From NCBI GenBank assembly GCA_016165875.1, contig JABBOT010000005.1, forward strand, positions 21,288,520 through 21,352,519: a stretch of 64,000 nt of DNA. The letters are read 5' to 3'. This stretch comes from Acanthopleura granulata (Eukaryota > Mollusca > Polyplacophora > Chitonida > Chitonidae). Below are positions 10,555 to 23,345 of this stretch, one piece after another. The position numbers and the translations under genes were made by a program. The notes under the pieces are model-generated. The model saw nothing but the letters and a program-made list of their open reading frames with translations. It was not told the DNA's origin and made no database searches. Positions within the stretch are counted from its first letter, which is position 1. Every line of letters starts with the position of its first letter.

Positions 10555-12537
10555 TCTAAGTAATGAGGGGCCTTTACAGGTTACAGTAATTTATGCCCAA
10601 GCTGTCACCCAATGCGTAGGAAAAGTTAACTCATATCCAGTCTTTTCACTTTGTGTGTGTCTCTTTCAGCCAGTCATAAATACATTTACCTTCCAAGATA
10701 TATTACAATCTTTTCGCCACACTTCAATGAAGATAGACTTGGTTATGAAATATGTCGGTAATATAGCGTTTCGCAATTTACATAAACTTTTCGGTAACAT
10801 TTTAATGTCCACGTAATAATAGACACGAATTTGGCGCCGTCCTTATTCGCTATGGACATCTGGTGAGTGAGACCTCTCCACGTTTACCTTTCCAAGGGTA
10901 CAGTGTCTCTACAAAGTATTTCTAGGACCATGCACCTTCAAATTTATAACTTTTCGTAACTTGTCGTGACAGCGTTATAACCTAGATACGTGATTTGGAA
11001 AAGTTACGAAAATTTGATTCGGGACGAAAGAGGCGATGAATTGATTTGTGATGACTGATGTCACATTCCCGCCATCTATTGTATAATAGAATTCCACACT
11101 TGCGTCATAACCACCACCACACCTCTCCTTCCCTCGCTTCCCCAAATCCTTCAAGACGTTGGACAAGATACCAGGGGGATGCAATGCCGTGTACTGGAAA
11201 TCGCAACATACTTCCAGACGATGTCGCGATTGAGATACCTTAATTGTTTTGTTTCTCTTGGCTTTAAAGCAGGTGTCAGCTATCGTCGATTCTATGACCA
11301 TGCATTTGGGAGTTGGTTTGTTTTTTATCACAGAACCCTCAGCTAAATGGAATAACCTTGGCTTTTCAGTGCTATAAATATGTGGACACTGAAACCGGTC
11401 GGTTCCAAGGAAACACCATCGCCATCAAGCAATCAAACATACTCCAGGCAGTCCACTTTGGTATTAAGTCAGTTCAGTTGGAAAGGGTACTGGAGACCAC
11501 AGTTAGTGAGACGACAGACAAAACGCAGTCGTCCAGTCTTGGACTTAATTGGTCCTGTCTAACACTGATAGCGTCTAAATCAATAGAAAAGTCTGTAACA
11601 GTGTTTGGTGTGCTATAAATTCTACCCACCAATTAAAACCCAAGATATGTGAAGTTTCGGCTTGGTAGACGCATGGCCCTGGTCTGGACAATGCCTGGGC
11701 AATCCTTTCGCCGATGTCCAAAAACGGACACAGGCACACCTAATGAAACTGTCCACTAGGACTAGGCATTTGTAGTTCATCAATCAATCAGGGTGTAAAA
11801 GCAACGACCTTAACTCCAAACAAGCCCTTGAACTGATTGCCTTAGATTGGTGAAACAAAACGTTGATGGTACAAATTAGATATCTGAAATCCGCCTTTGC
11901 TGTGCCTTGTAGAATTGCTAGTTGTCAAGAAGTAGTCTCCTTCTCTGCTGCAGAAGATAAACTTGCAGCACCGTCTTTAGGGCCGTGGGTTGTTAGACCC
12001 GGTACTACGGATCTTACACACGAGCTTGAGTCGATGGCGGGCGAAAATCACGACGACAGTAATGTAAGAAAGTACTTAAGCTTGCTGCTTGGACGGCTTG
12101 ATTCATGGCGGTTTAACTCACCTTAGCGTGTGCGTCGAGAGGACGTGGTACTATTAACTCAGTGGAACTATCAACCGTAAAGCTCGAATCGAGATGCATT
12201 GGTGCTTCTTCAGCATGTAACGATTCTTTTTTTTTTCTTGACAGGGGAAATCGTTTATTACCTAAGTTTAGCTTTTCCACTGAATACTGTTCAAACTGCA
12301 ATCAATAACAGGACCGTAGAGTCCCCTCATGGGAGACCAGACGGAATTACTTTAACATCAACAATACCTTTTCTACCATATGGTGACCCTTTGGAAGAAA
12401 CGCAGTATTATAGCCATTATCAAGGGCATGGTTCACAACAAATGTACGTACATGTAACAAGTAGGCATAGTAGTGATTGGTAGATTTTCGTGTATTGTTA
12501 TGTATGTGTGTACCAGCTATTCATTAAATAAAAAGAA
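10551..12537. other. Gene-free stretch
   Basis: No exon, RNA gene or repeat is recognised. Short open frames at 10975-11331 (minus), 11313-11618 and 11863-12126 have no known domain. Composition is less AT-rich than later parts of the window. Confidence 0.4.
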
Positions 12538-12645
12538 CTTTGACTGGTGTCCTACGCCATAATCATGGATATTTCACTTATACGCTGAGGATCAGGTCAA
12601 TGGGTGGAAGAAATCGACGTGATTTACCGCCCATGGCTAAGCATC
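12538..12645 (-). mobile_element. Old SINE fragment (family A')
   Basis: TGACTGGTGTCCTACGCC followed by ATATTTCACTTATACG and AATGGGTGGAAGAAA is a diverged reverse-strand copy of the SINE tail and central segment. The head is lost. Confidence 0.5.
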
Positions 12646-12737
12646 TGACATACTTCCTGACTTAAAGCTTCGAGAACTGGACTCGAGTTTACTATATATC
12701 ATTGGCCCGATGCCACTAGAATGTTGGCGTTTCACAC

Positions 12738-12738
<1 letters not shown>

Positions 12739-12776
<38 letters not shown>
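12739..12776. repeat. AT microsatellite
   Basis: A pure TA dinucleotide run of about 19 units. Confidence 0.95.
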
Positions 12777-12778
<2 letters not shown>

Positions 12779-14653
12779 TGTGTCAGGAGTGCTCCCTTGT
12801 CATCGCCGAATACTTCCCGCAAAGAAGAGCCCGAGAAAATGGATTTAAATCTCACGCGCTGAACTTTAATCCCTTCCCCAGGTCTTTGTTCAGTTTTTTC
12901 TCAATGTGGATTAGTCATCCTGTAAAACTGAATTGGAAAACAACCCGGCAACAAAAAGCCCGTCACCAACAAAGCAGGGCCATCTGATTCTGCATTCTAC
13001 AAAGGCCATTATGTGGCTCGGGGACAGGAAGTATGACCCAGTCAAGTCAATGTTTTTCCAGATGAGGACTGTCACTACCAGCATCATCTTTCACCGTAAA
13101 CACCGAGGATAACGTCGCTGACATTTTACTCATGTCACGATCACATAGTAACCGGCATCTATATATACGGCTCTAAATATCGGAAATTCTACAAGTCTTA
13201 CTATGGAGTAGTTCAATGGCATTGGAAACATTCATTCATGTGTTTGAAATGGCTTCCTTTTTTTCTTCTTCTCTCTTTTTGGCAATAATAAGGAGATTGT
13301 AGACTTGGTATAAATTCTCGTTCAAGCATTAAAGACCGATTAGCCGTCTGAAGCTGAGATCATGCAGCAATACAAAATCTTCTGTCAGTATGTGATTCTG
13401 TAGGCGAAGCGTGAAACCAAGTTAATCTGAGTTCAGACAAGGCGTATGTTGGAAACTGGATATCTGCCGAACTTCGAAAATCGTTTGCGTTTTTCCCTCG
13501 TAGTTAAATGGTAGTTTATACATACCGGGAAGATATCACGACATGGCGTATAAGCTGTTAATCGGACAACACCATTTACTCCCAAATGGCGGTTTTCAAG
13601 GCCGCGTGTACATGTGTAAGAGAAGACCACATAAAATCGCGAAAGAAAACAGCTAAAAAGCAGTTATTTGGCTCAGACTCACTTTATTGAAACTGGTACG
13701 TGCACAAAAAATCTTGAACTATACGCTCTGAATACTGCTGACGACAGCGATGAGGGTCACCCTACTGTCACTCGACCAAGCTGACGAACAGTCATGAAAA
13801 CATACAAAAGTAATCAGTTCCCCGTGTATCCCTGTAAAACGGGGGCATATCACGGAGAGTATCCAAGTATAAACACAAATAGAAGGTGCCGATTATTCTC
13901 ACAAGACCCGTGTCAAGCTATTTGTACGGCGGATTGTCAGTGTAACAGTCCGCACACAAACCATGGACACATATAAGCACCCGAGAAACCCTGGAAGGTC
14001 CCGATGACCAGAGTCCGGATGCCAGTTTGGTTTGATCTTAATTGGGCCCCGAGATTTGCTATCAAGTCTTGGAATCTTGTGTCAGAACTGTGAACCGGAC
14101 GAGTCTTGGCATTTTTTTCTCGCCGTGATGGTCTCTTCACGAGCTCCTTCCAGAAAACTTTTACATTTTTTCTTCGTTCGTTAAAGGAAACGATGCTGTA
14201 AAAATGAACCCAGCATCAGTATTGAATGCTGTATCTGAATATACCCTTGCTTAATATTATATATTTTTTTTAGATTTTTATTTTCACGGATTTAAATACA
14301 ACCAAACTGTTTGATTTTGTAGTGGGCTTTAAGAACCATATTCATGGTATATGTCGCTGGTGACAACTCACAACGTTTTCAACACTTTAATGTTCAACTG
14401 TTAAAAACAAAACTGCTTGCTAAGCACTGTAGGCCTACTCATGCCATGTGTGCCTGCGTATAAAAATCACATCCAACATTAAATACAGGCAACATTCAAC
14501 GTTAGATATTTTCAGGAACAGTTTTCATTGGTCTTTTTACTAATGCTTACTTCATTTTTAGTCTCCTTTTACAGTTTCTTTCCTTTCAAGCAGTGCCCAT
14601 CTACCCTCAGACGAACTCAAATAATTTACCTCCCTTCAATTCCAGGAATAAAA
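12777..14653. other. Gene-free stretch
   Basis: Nothing supportable was found. Open frames are 68 codons or shorter apart from the 88-codon frame that begins in the AT repeat and runs to 12987. Confidence 0.4.
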
Positions 14654-14893
14654 TTATTTTTTTATTTATCTGATTGGTGTTTTACGCCGTACTCAAGAAT
14701 ATTTCACTTATACGACGGCGGCCAAGCATTATGATGGCAGGAAACCGGACAGAGCCCGAGGAAAACCCATGACCATCCGCAGATTGCTGGCAGACACTCC
14801 CACGTACCGCCGGAGAACATCATGAGCTGGACTTGAACTCACAGCGACCGCATTGGTGGGAGGCTTCTGGGTCCGATAGAGCATAACCGAGTA
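14654..14893 (-). mobile_element. SINE, family A (tRNA-derived), near full length
   Basis: Reverse-strand copy: AAAT-type tail, then GATTGGTGTTTTACGCCGTA, ACTTATACGACGGCGGCC, the CCCACGTACCG region and a B-box complement GGACTTGAACTC. It is flanked by an 11-bp target-site duplication with one mismatch (CAGGAATAAAA at 14643-14653 and CAGGAATGAAA at 14894-14904), the mark of target-primed reverse transcription. The tRNA-like A-box end is worn. RUDI, a tRNA-related V-SINE reported across molluscs, is a possible identity; I cannot test this. Confidence 0.85.
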
Positions 14894-14989
14894 CAGGAAT
14901 GAAAGCCGTTGCCACTGAACATGCAAGGTTGCTTGGTATCAAACAATGTTTACAAACACCTAGAAATGTGCAAATTGCGTGCGTTTTCT

Positions 14990-15052
14990 TTTATAGTGAA
15001 ATGTTCTTGAGTACAGCTCAACACACCAATCAAATACATAAATAAATAAATA
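14990..15052 (+). mobile_element. SINE family A 3' tail fragment
   Basis: AGTGAAATGTTCTTGAGTAC, then ACACACCAATCAAATACATA and an AAAT tail. Only the last 60 bases of the element are present, consistent with strong 5' truncation. Confidence 0.75.
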
Positions 15053-16129
15053 TTTCTTGTGAGTCACGCATCGTTACACCGACGATCATGTGTTATCGTT
15101 TTTCTGACATAAATGATCCCTTCGCCAATACATACTGGTTACTTACTAATTTATACAATTCTGTCAAGTCTGTTTCAACCTCTGGATTGACTACACAGCT
15201 TACCCTGTAACAAATGTTCTCTGGCCGACATATGATAAACCATTCCCCCATCTGAACAAGACAGCAGGCCATACAACAGGTACACTATCACCAATGCTAC
15301 CCTTCGTTTAATACTGTGCTCAATTTACATCCATGCTTCACTCCAGCAAGGTCACCCGCGGAAAAAGCATGTCAATGAGTAACACCAGGATACTTTAAAG
15401 TGAAAGCAGAGCTGTGTTACGTCTAGGTGTGTGGTATGTATGGATACAGACCCACAGAGAATTGGTCCTCGTTCTGCTTACAGAAGACAGGGTCGGTAAG
15501 ATAAGGGGAGACACGACATACCCAGCAACAATTATAGCGCAACGGAGCATAAAGAGCAACAGGGCAAGTTAAAAATACACACCAGTGTTACATGCAGATA
15601 ACATGGATAGTTTTCCACCGTCACAACGTGACCATTATCACCACGTGCCGTTTGAAAACAGCATTATATCGAACAATCTAACTGATAACCGCCATAACCT
15701 TTTCTACAGGAAAAATAACAACATTAAAACACACGGCTTAACAGAGCTCACTAGAAATATCATTAAATATGAATGGGTAAGCTTCTCTCTCGTTTCAGAA
15801 ATATTTCCTTTTGGCCAAAAAAGAAAGAAAAAAAAAGCACAAGGTTAATACACCTGAATATTTCACTTACTGCAAAGAAGACAACGCTATCGTTGTATAA
15901 CTAGTACTCCGACTCCAGCATGCAGGAAGCTATTGCTGGGCAGCATGCTCAAAACCGAAGAAAATTATCTTTGTATTTTTACTTACTTAGTGTAAAGTGT
16001 TCCAAGAAAAGCAGTGTTGAAAAAGCAGTTGTATATAAAACTGGACAGAAATTAAGAAAGCCTAACTTATCACTTGACGCACAAAAAAGCCCAAAGAACT
16101 AGGGTCGACATTCTATTATAGTCCTCGCA
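15053..16129. other. Gene-free stretch
   Basis: No gene, RNA or repeat recognised. Open frames at 15585-15848 and 15920-16102 have no known domain. Confidence 0.4.
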
Positions 16130-16300
16130 TTTTATCTAAATATACTCTATTTGACCTAAAATTTATACCGTGACCATAGGTGTACTTATTTTGTTAGATT
16201 CTTAAAGAAAGATGTTTAAAGGTTTGTTTTAGATGGTAGGATGATCACCTTCTGGGGGAAATGAGTATTTCAACGTCAATGGTAGTAATTTTTAGGACAA
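16130..16300. repeat. Dispersed repeat D, copy 1
   Basis: AAGATGTTTAAAGGTTTGTT at 16209-16228 followed by a GGTAGGATGATCACCTTCTG segment resembles sequences at about 21589-21650 and 62725-62760. The family is unknown, has no coding potential, and is seen only as diverged copies. Confidence 0.4.
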
Positions 16301-19099
16301 GAACAGCTATTGGTGTCCTCTTTATCCCTAACGCTTCCCCAATCCATCCATTTCTCGCCCTCCATCCCCATCCCCATCCCAATTCTGCCTGGTTCAATAT
16401 CAGTGGCTAGCCAGTTCTGTCACCTAGTGCTCATAAGTGATTTATTGCTGTAGGTCATTGGTGATTTTTGATCTCCAATGATCACATTGGTCGACTCCCA
16501 CTGGGAGTATTCCCATCAAAGTCTAGTTGTCTTACATTTGATCAATATATCCCTGTTAATTCTTTCTCACTTCACCTAAGGAAAAGGAATGAAAGGGTAA
16601 GTGCTCAGTGGCTCAGTGAAAGGGCTATAGACCTACAGCAACACACACTTGATGATAACCATTCTTTTGTTCTCTGGTGTATAAATACAAGTACTAGAGT
16701 AACTTCTATAGGTCTGTAACGCAGAGCCTACTGTGGGCAACAGAAATGAATTCCAGTATTGTGGAGTATACTTTAAGATGAAGCTGACCCTTGGCCTATA
16801 CATGAAGAATGTATGCGTTGGCAATTTACGGAGATAAAATAAACTCTTGGGGGAAATAATAATATTCTACGATTTTCATGGCAACACAAAAATATCCCAA
16901 GGCCAAAAATTCTGTGAAAATTAAAAATTATGACATTCCAAACAAAGTATAGCAATGCTTGAACAGTAGTTCATTCCAAACTGTTGGCTGGAGCACGGAA
17001 GGGACAAGGTAAAATGTGCACGTATGCTGTATTGGTATTTTGAATTATCTATTATAAATATTAGTTTTTATCCACTTCAAAAACTGCTAAGCATGCCAAA
17101 GAAGTGTTCTGTTTCTTCAGCTGTTACTATCCCAGACATTTTTTTTTAACACACATTACGATCAAAGCGTTTGTTTCATTTAGGCACTAAAGCATTCTTC
17201 TGGCTACGCACTTAACCATGTTATTCGTTAAGAACGGTCCTTCTTCCTTTATGAATGAGCCTCAATAGCCTATAATCTGGATATAAAAATACACTGCCAA
17301 GAATGCCATGACGGACAAAGCGTTACATTAGCATAAATCGTATCTGCCCTAGCCGCTGACATGACATTCTACCAAAACACAGACTTTGCAAGGTAAAAAG
17401 AGCAGTGTCTGAACAGTATGGGCAAAAGCATCGATGTCAAGTAAAAAAGCATTAAGGGGAGGAAACGGGCCTAAATCGGGTACCATGCGGCACAGTGATC
17501 AAGGAAGCCCTACAGATTCTAAGATTTCTCCCTTTCGGCTTCAACTGTGTCGCACTGTTATTGCTCCTGGTACTTAGGAAGAGCCACATAGAGTTTTACA
17601 GGCTGTGTTTACTGGCTTCATCCGAACTGTAGTAGTGGTATAGAGACAAGGACATGCCTGGTTATTGGCAATAACGAGGTAGGCACACACAGAGTAATTT
17701 GGATCTAGGGAATTAGAGAGAAAATTGCTAAACAAGCCGAGAATGAGTCATGCTCAGCCATGAGAACGGCACAGGAAAGCTTTGAATATGCAGGAAGATG
17801 ACCATGGACATGGCGAGAATCAGCAATGATTACACTGTTACGATATCATGCAATCAGACATGCACGTCTCGTGATGCAGTGGTGTCGGCGCTAATCGCAC
17901 AACTATCATCTTGACATTATAATGGATTTCGCCGCGGATATGTGCCGTAGATTTAAGAGCTATGGATTTTAAACCTTGAGCTTTTTGCTGTGCTAACAGG
18001 CAATGATTTCCACTCATTCACTCCGGGTTAGAGCACTGCCTCTATAATGCAATTTCTTCAAAATCAGTTTGGATTATTTGGTTATAAAGACGGGCAATAC
18101 TGTGAATGTGCCTTACATAAAGCAACTTTGGCATACATAAATTAATACACGCATTTTGGGACTGAGGATTCAGGACATGTTTAATACTGAACAGTGTTGA
18201 TTCTTAAGACAACCAAATAAAAAATACACACAAATCTAAGCATGTTTATGTGCTCGCTGTTAAAGTATTAAAAACAGATTGAACAGTCCTTGAAATACAT
18301 ACAGGTGTTGAAATATTGTCTGTTTTAGCCTTGACACTACACCCTTTATAAAAAAAACCCCTGCAGCAATGATATATCTAAATTTCCAGTACAACAGATT
18401 CAACAATTATAGCCCAGCTCCAAAACAAATTGAAATGTTACAAATAAATGATAGAGAAGGGAGAAAAAAACTGAAAGAAGAGAAAAAAAAATAAATAACG
18501 TTTTTAGAGGGAGTTTTTCTGTGTCACTGCATGCTATTGAGGCCTAGCTTCCATCTGTGGCCTCTCTTACCATCAGGTGTGATCCATTGCTACAATTTGC
18601 TTCTGGCATACCAAGTAATTGTAATTGTTTTATATGGAAGGCTGGCTATGTCCTGAAACACAATAAACTGTGACCAGAGAAGAACGTGTGTAGAAGAACA
18701 AGGGGGTATAATAGTGGCTGGGTACAGGTGGATGTGTACAAATGTGTACTGAATGATATTGAAAGAGGATCTGTAGACATACATATACAATAACCATGGC
18801 CGCCTGAGGTATTGCAAAACATAAATGCATAGGGATTCCGATTGTCAACAGGCTAATTAAAGTAAGATACAAACTGATGGGTTAAAAATATGGCTGCAGA
18901 TGCATTCAGGTTTATCTTAATTCTTCCAAGTTTGGGGGACATCATGTAATTGTAACCAAGGTACATAGTTTCTCTTCTCTCGCAAATTACTCCATCTAAT
19001 GAACAATGTATTCATATCTTTATTTTTGCGCCAACAACAACAACAAAAAAATACTCTCTGATGAGACAGTAGCTCTACTGGTTGGGACAAAATTATTAC
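16301..19099. other. Gene-free stretch
   Basis: A CCATCC-type short repeat lies near 16345-16380. A weak foldback pairs TTGCTGTAGGTC at about 16445 with its complement at about 16630. An A/G-rich patch lies at about 18450-18500. The rest is ordinary AT-rich sequence without a supportable gene. Confidence 0.4.
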
Positions 19100-19560
19100 G
19101 ATCACAAACTTATGTACGTATCATGGATAATGGAGAGTCAAAATTGATAATCAACACTAGAAATCTGTATTTTGATTCAATTGTACCAGCGTATCTGAAA
19201 CAAATATTGGCATGGTGGATAAACGGACAGATGACCAACTTGTCATTGAAATGGAAAACCTGTACTACAAATTATGTATCTTGATCCAGTCTACATTTAA
19301 AAGTTTCACTGAAATCAGAAAAAAACTGTGGGAGGAATAGCGTTTTGAAAATGATACCATATTACGGATGAACAGACAGACAGACGAACTTCCAATCATC
19401 GACATGGAAAATCGACACAACAAATTATGTATCTTGATCTAGGCCTCGTCTAAATTTGAACCAAGCTTGGTCAAAATTGGACAAAAACTGTAGGATGAGT
19501 TATGCTTTGAAGCCTTAGTGACTGACAGACAGATAGATGGACGGACTATGGACAACTTAC
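19100..19560. repeat. Degenerate tandem repeat, about 155-bp unit
   Basis: AACAAATTATGTATCTTGAT-type segments recur at about 19265 and 19420. Each unit also holds an AAAAACTGT(A/G)GGA(G/T)GA segment and an ACGGATGAACAGACAGACAG-like end. About three units are present. A further copy lies at 47244-47395, so this is a dispersed family as well as a local array. No function is recognised. Confidence 0.55.
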
Positions 19561-20284
19561 CAGTACATACGCTCTTCTTTAAGAGTAAAAGAAAGAAATG
19601 TAATTTTTTTTTGCCTACAGCAATGCTGATATCTGTCCCAAAAATTTGAAAAGTAGGGGTCTAAGGATTGTAATAGAGCTTCTATAGGTAAACAATCAAT
19701 TAATGTGTATGACTAAAATGTCCATTTAGAAGGAAAAGCTATATTGTGGAAGCTGATACAAGAAAGCCTTATATTAATTGGTGAGAGCATATCGGTTTGT
19801 CTTTAAGGCAGACCGTCATGACAGCCACGGCAGAAATGGCGGCGAAGTTCAGTCTGTTACACTAATGAAGAGGCAGGTTTAGGCATACCAAACATGAATA
19901 TGACAGCCTTATAACAGTTTTTCAGTCAGGACAAGGAATAAGGGACAATGCTGGTGTTATCTATAGGTCTGGCAAGGTCACTAAAGGTGATGTCGGCTCT
20001 ATCAGCTGAAGATTAGATTGGGTGGATTACATATGACCAATTGAAAAAGGGCAACTTAATGCCACACACATGCAGGTAAAACAACACAGCAGGCAAGTAC
20101 CATTTATATGGACAAGTGGTCATAACAAAACAAAAAATCAAGCATAAACATTGTGAAGTTACATCAAATAAAAATTGAAGCAAAGAAAAGTCATTTGAGA
20201 CAGTGTTAAATTTGGTCTTTAACAGCAAAATGCGTAATTAGCTCGGTAACTACTGAGTTTGAGCAGGGTTTTAGAACATCAATT
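19561..20284. other. Gene-free stretch
   Basis: Nothing supportable was found. Confidence 0.4.
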
Positions 20285-20295
20285 TACTTATGATA

Positions 20296-20543
20296 TTTAT
20301 TTACTTATTTGATTGGTGTTTTACGCCGTACTCAAGAATATTTTACATATACAACGGCGACCAGTATTATTGTGGGAGGAAACCAGGCAGACCCCGGGGG
20401 AAACCCACGACCATCCGCAAGTTACTGGCAGACCTTCCCACACACGGTGGAGAGGAAGCCAGCATGAGCTGGGTTTGAACTCACAGCGACCGTATTGATG
20501 GGGGGATTCGGTCATTTCGCTGCCTTAGCGCGCTAACTGACTG
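20296..20543 (-). mobile_element. SINE, family A, with perfect 11-bp duplication
   Basis: Reverse-strand copy from the AAAT tail through the central domain to the tRNA-like head (GCCTTAGCGCGCTAACTGAC at the far end). The flanking duplication TACTTATGATA is perfect at 20285-20295 and 20544-20554. Confidence 0.9.
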
Positions 20544-20936
20544 TACTTATGATAAATAACGAGTAGAAGCAATGTATTAATCACTTAAATGGTAAATGAA
20601 ATACAGCTGTATGAGAAATTCCTGATTTTTGATATATTAAACATGGTCTTCAAAATTATTCACTCTTGAGAGCTTCAGATTTGACCTTTATTTCAAATGA
20701 AATCACTTAATGCCTCGATAATACAAGATTTGTAATTCTGACTTAAGCAGTAAATGAAAGCAGTTATTGAATTTTGGTTAATTCAAGACGGCCACCAAAA
20801 TTACTGACAATCAGGTCCAAATCCAGGTCTTGAGTATTATGCATCTGTGGCATAATTTGTTTGGTGTGCCTAGGCACATTTTATCTTGAACTCTTTGAAA
20901 AGAACAGACATACTGACATACAGACATACGGACATG

Positions 20937-21090
20937 ATTTATTTATTGATTTATTTGATTGGTGTTTTATGCCGTACTTAAGAATATTTCACTTACACGA
21001 TGGCGGCCAGCATTGAACGGAGCAGAGCCCGGGGGAAACCCACGACCATCCGCAGGCTGCTGGCAGACCGTCCCACGTACCGTACGTACA
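20937..21090 (-). mobile_element. SINE, family A, 5'-truncated
   Basis: Reverse-strand tail and centre (GATTGGTGTTTTATGCCGTA, then ATGGCGGCCAGCATT, then CCCGGGGGAAACCCACGACC), ending at CCCACGTACCGTACGTACAT. The tRNA head is missing. Only a weak 6-bp flanking match (ACATGA) is visible. Confidence 0.8.
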
Positions 21091-21339
21091 TGAGGAAGAC
21101 AGTTAACCTAGCTTCTGTCAAACTGGTGCAATGGTAAAAAATATACAAGGGAACAATGTCCTCTGCCTGCTATGGAATCAACAAACAGTCACTGTCAGCA
21201 TCAATCTTGCTGGACGAGATTAGGACCATTTTACACAGATCAATACTACATTTAATCGCATGAGAAGGCTAAGGAATAACTTCAAACGCTATAGGGCTGT
21301 ATGGTATAGAAATGTTAATAACTCTGACACCGTATGTTT

Positions 21340-21770
21340 GGCTTTCTTCACCTAGTGTACCTATGTGCATACCCTAAAATGACCTCAAATTTCGTCAACC
21401 TGCAGATGGTCGTGGGTTTCCTCCGGGCTCTGCCCAGTTTCCTCCCACAATAATGCTGTCTGCCATCGTATAAGTGAAATATTCTTGAGTACAGCGTAAA
21501 ACACCAATCAAATAAATAAATAAATCAATCAAATTTCCTAACTAAGTTGTTCATTTTTCCCACTACTTGGAGATGTATTCATCTTAGAAAGGTGTTTCGA
21601 GGTTTGTTTAGTAAGTAGGATGGTATCATGCTGGGAAAATGCAAGTTTCACATTAAACCCAAAATAATATTTTATAACATTATTTTGCCTCCAAAAATGC
21701 ACTTTTTTTTTTGGGGGGGGGACAAAATTTTAGGTCATTTAGAGTATATAGCAGGTATACACAGAATACA
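21340..21770. repeat. Dispersed repeat D, copy 2, interrupted by a SINE
   Basis: AAGGTGTTTCGAGGTTTGTT at about 21589-21608, then TAGTAAGTAGGATGGTATCA, matches repeat D at 16.2 and 62.7 kb. A poly-G run lies at about 21713-21721. The SINE at 21394-21528 is inserted in its left part. Confidence 0.4.
21394..21528 (+). mobile_element. SINE, family A, 5'-truncated, with 9-bp duplication
   Basis: CAACCTGCAGATGGTCGTGG through CGTATAAGTGAAATATTC to the CAAATAAATAAATAAAT tail. The perfect duplication TCAAATTTC is at 21385-21393 and 21529-21537. It starts inside the central domain, as expected from incomplete reverse transcription. Confidence 0.9.
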
Positions 21771-22640
21771 CAATGCAGACCCTGATTGACGAGGAGTTCA
21801 GAGAAAACCATTGCTAAAATTTCAACATGACATGCCTTTACACTGCCAAGGTAGGGTTAAACCTGAAGGATTCATTCACTCACACGCAAAATTTAACAGT
21901 CACTCTTTATGAACGGCTAGGAGTGTTAGTGTAGAAGTGGAGTTAATGTGCCTGGTGTTAGAGAGTGGACCTAACATGCATCTGGAGAGAGCGTGTCTAT
22001 GGTTGTGTACATGCCCTCATCAACACAAAGCACCAGATGTAGGTTATACAAAACATGCACAAACAAAGCAACTGCACCTCATAAAAATGCAAAAAAAAAA
22101 AATCTACCTGTGTCTCTTCAGAAAAATTATCAATATACAGGTACCTGAATGTAAAGCAACATTCAACCAATGACAATAAAGCAATTTATATTGGACTATA
22201 TCTGCTTGTGAGAAACAACATCATAATAACAACATTTTTGAGTATGATGTGTATCACAATCAAACTGATAAATAAATAAACAGAAATACAATCATTAGAC
22301 AAACAAAGAAGTCTAGCTGAGTGAGTGTAAACGGGAAACAGTATGGAGCTACATTACTCACTGACAGTGCACTTGTCAGCAAACTCATTCAAAGTTAAGC
22401 AATAAAGCAACATACATACTTGTAATTAAAATTTACCTTGTCATACATTTGTTCCAATATTGCAATATTAGCCTATTTTCTACTGTTTCTTGACCAATTC
22501 TCTGTTGAAGGTGTATTGTGTATAACAGGGAGTGCAGAGATTAATTTACTTTGTAGATATGCGAAAGATTTATGGCTATGGATTAAACAGTTGACAAAGG
22601 TTTATGTGGTCATATGTGCATTCCTGTGTTTGTTTCTGAC
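21771..22640. other. Gene-free stretch
   Basis: No gene or repeat recognised. Short open frames at 21937-22173 and 22438-22725 lack known domains; the second runs into an old SINE. Confidence 0.4.
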
Positions 22641-22654
22641 CACCTGTGGTGCGC

Positions 22655-22795
22655 AAATCAGCCACAAGTGGGAAAGTTCACCAGTATCTTGCCAAAGGTT
22701 GGTGGTTTACTCCGTACACTCCTAAACTCCAGAACTAAAAGTTCCCTCCAACCACCAAAACTATTGCATTAAACAATGAAATAAATATATAAAAA
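22655..22795 (+). mobile_element. Old SINE (family A')
   Basis: CACAAGTGGGAAAGTTCACC, TTGCCAAAGGTTGGTGGTTT and a TTCCCTCCAACCACC segment precede a decayed AAATAAAT tail. The layout matches family A but with the A'-specific TTGCCAAAGGT block. Confidence 0.6.
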
Positions 22796-22945
22796 AGGAA
22801 GGATTTCATAACTTTAATTCAGAATTAGAGAATTACAGAATTAATTGACTTCTGAGGAAGAAATCAAATTGCTTTTCAGATTATTTAATTTAAAGAGTTT
22901 TGTGAGATATTCAAGGCTGACCATTTGTAGAAAATGGTCTGAATC

Positions 22946-23345
22946 ATACCAGCAGACGATCTTGCTAGCTGTGTTGATCTCAGTTTGGACTGGTAAGTAA
23001 TGCATTACACCATGGGTAATGTTAACTTGAAACAGAAGGGTAATACCAGCAAAGACAATCTTGCTAGCTGTGTTGATCTCAGCTTGGACTGGTAAGTAAT
23101 GCCTTACATCATGGGCAATGTTAACTTGAAACAGAAGGGTAATACCAGCAAAGACGATCTTGCTAGCTGTGTTGATCTCAGCTTGGACTGGTAAGTAATG
23201 CCTTACATCATGGGCAATGTTAACTTGAAACAGAAGGGTAATACCAGCAAAGACAATCTTGCTAGCTGTGTTGATCTCAGCTTGGACTGGTAAGTAATAT
23301 ATTACATCATGGGTAATGTTAACTTGAAACAGAATGGTAAGTACC
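22946..23345. repeat. Minisatellite, 97-99 bp unit, 4 copies
   Basis: Units begin ATACCAGC at 22946, 23043, 23142 and 23241 and share CTTGCTAGCTGTGTTGATCT, TTGGACTGGTAAGTAATG and TGTTAACTTGAAACAGAA. Copies differ at few positions, so the array is young or homogenised. Confidence 0.95.
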
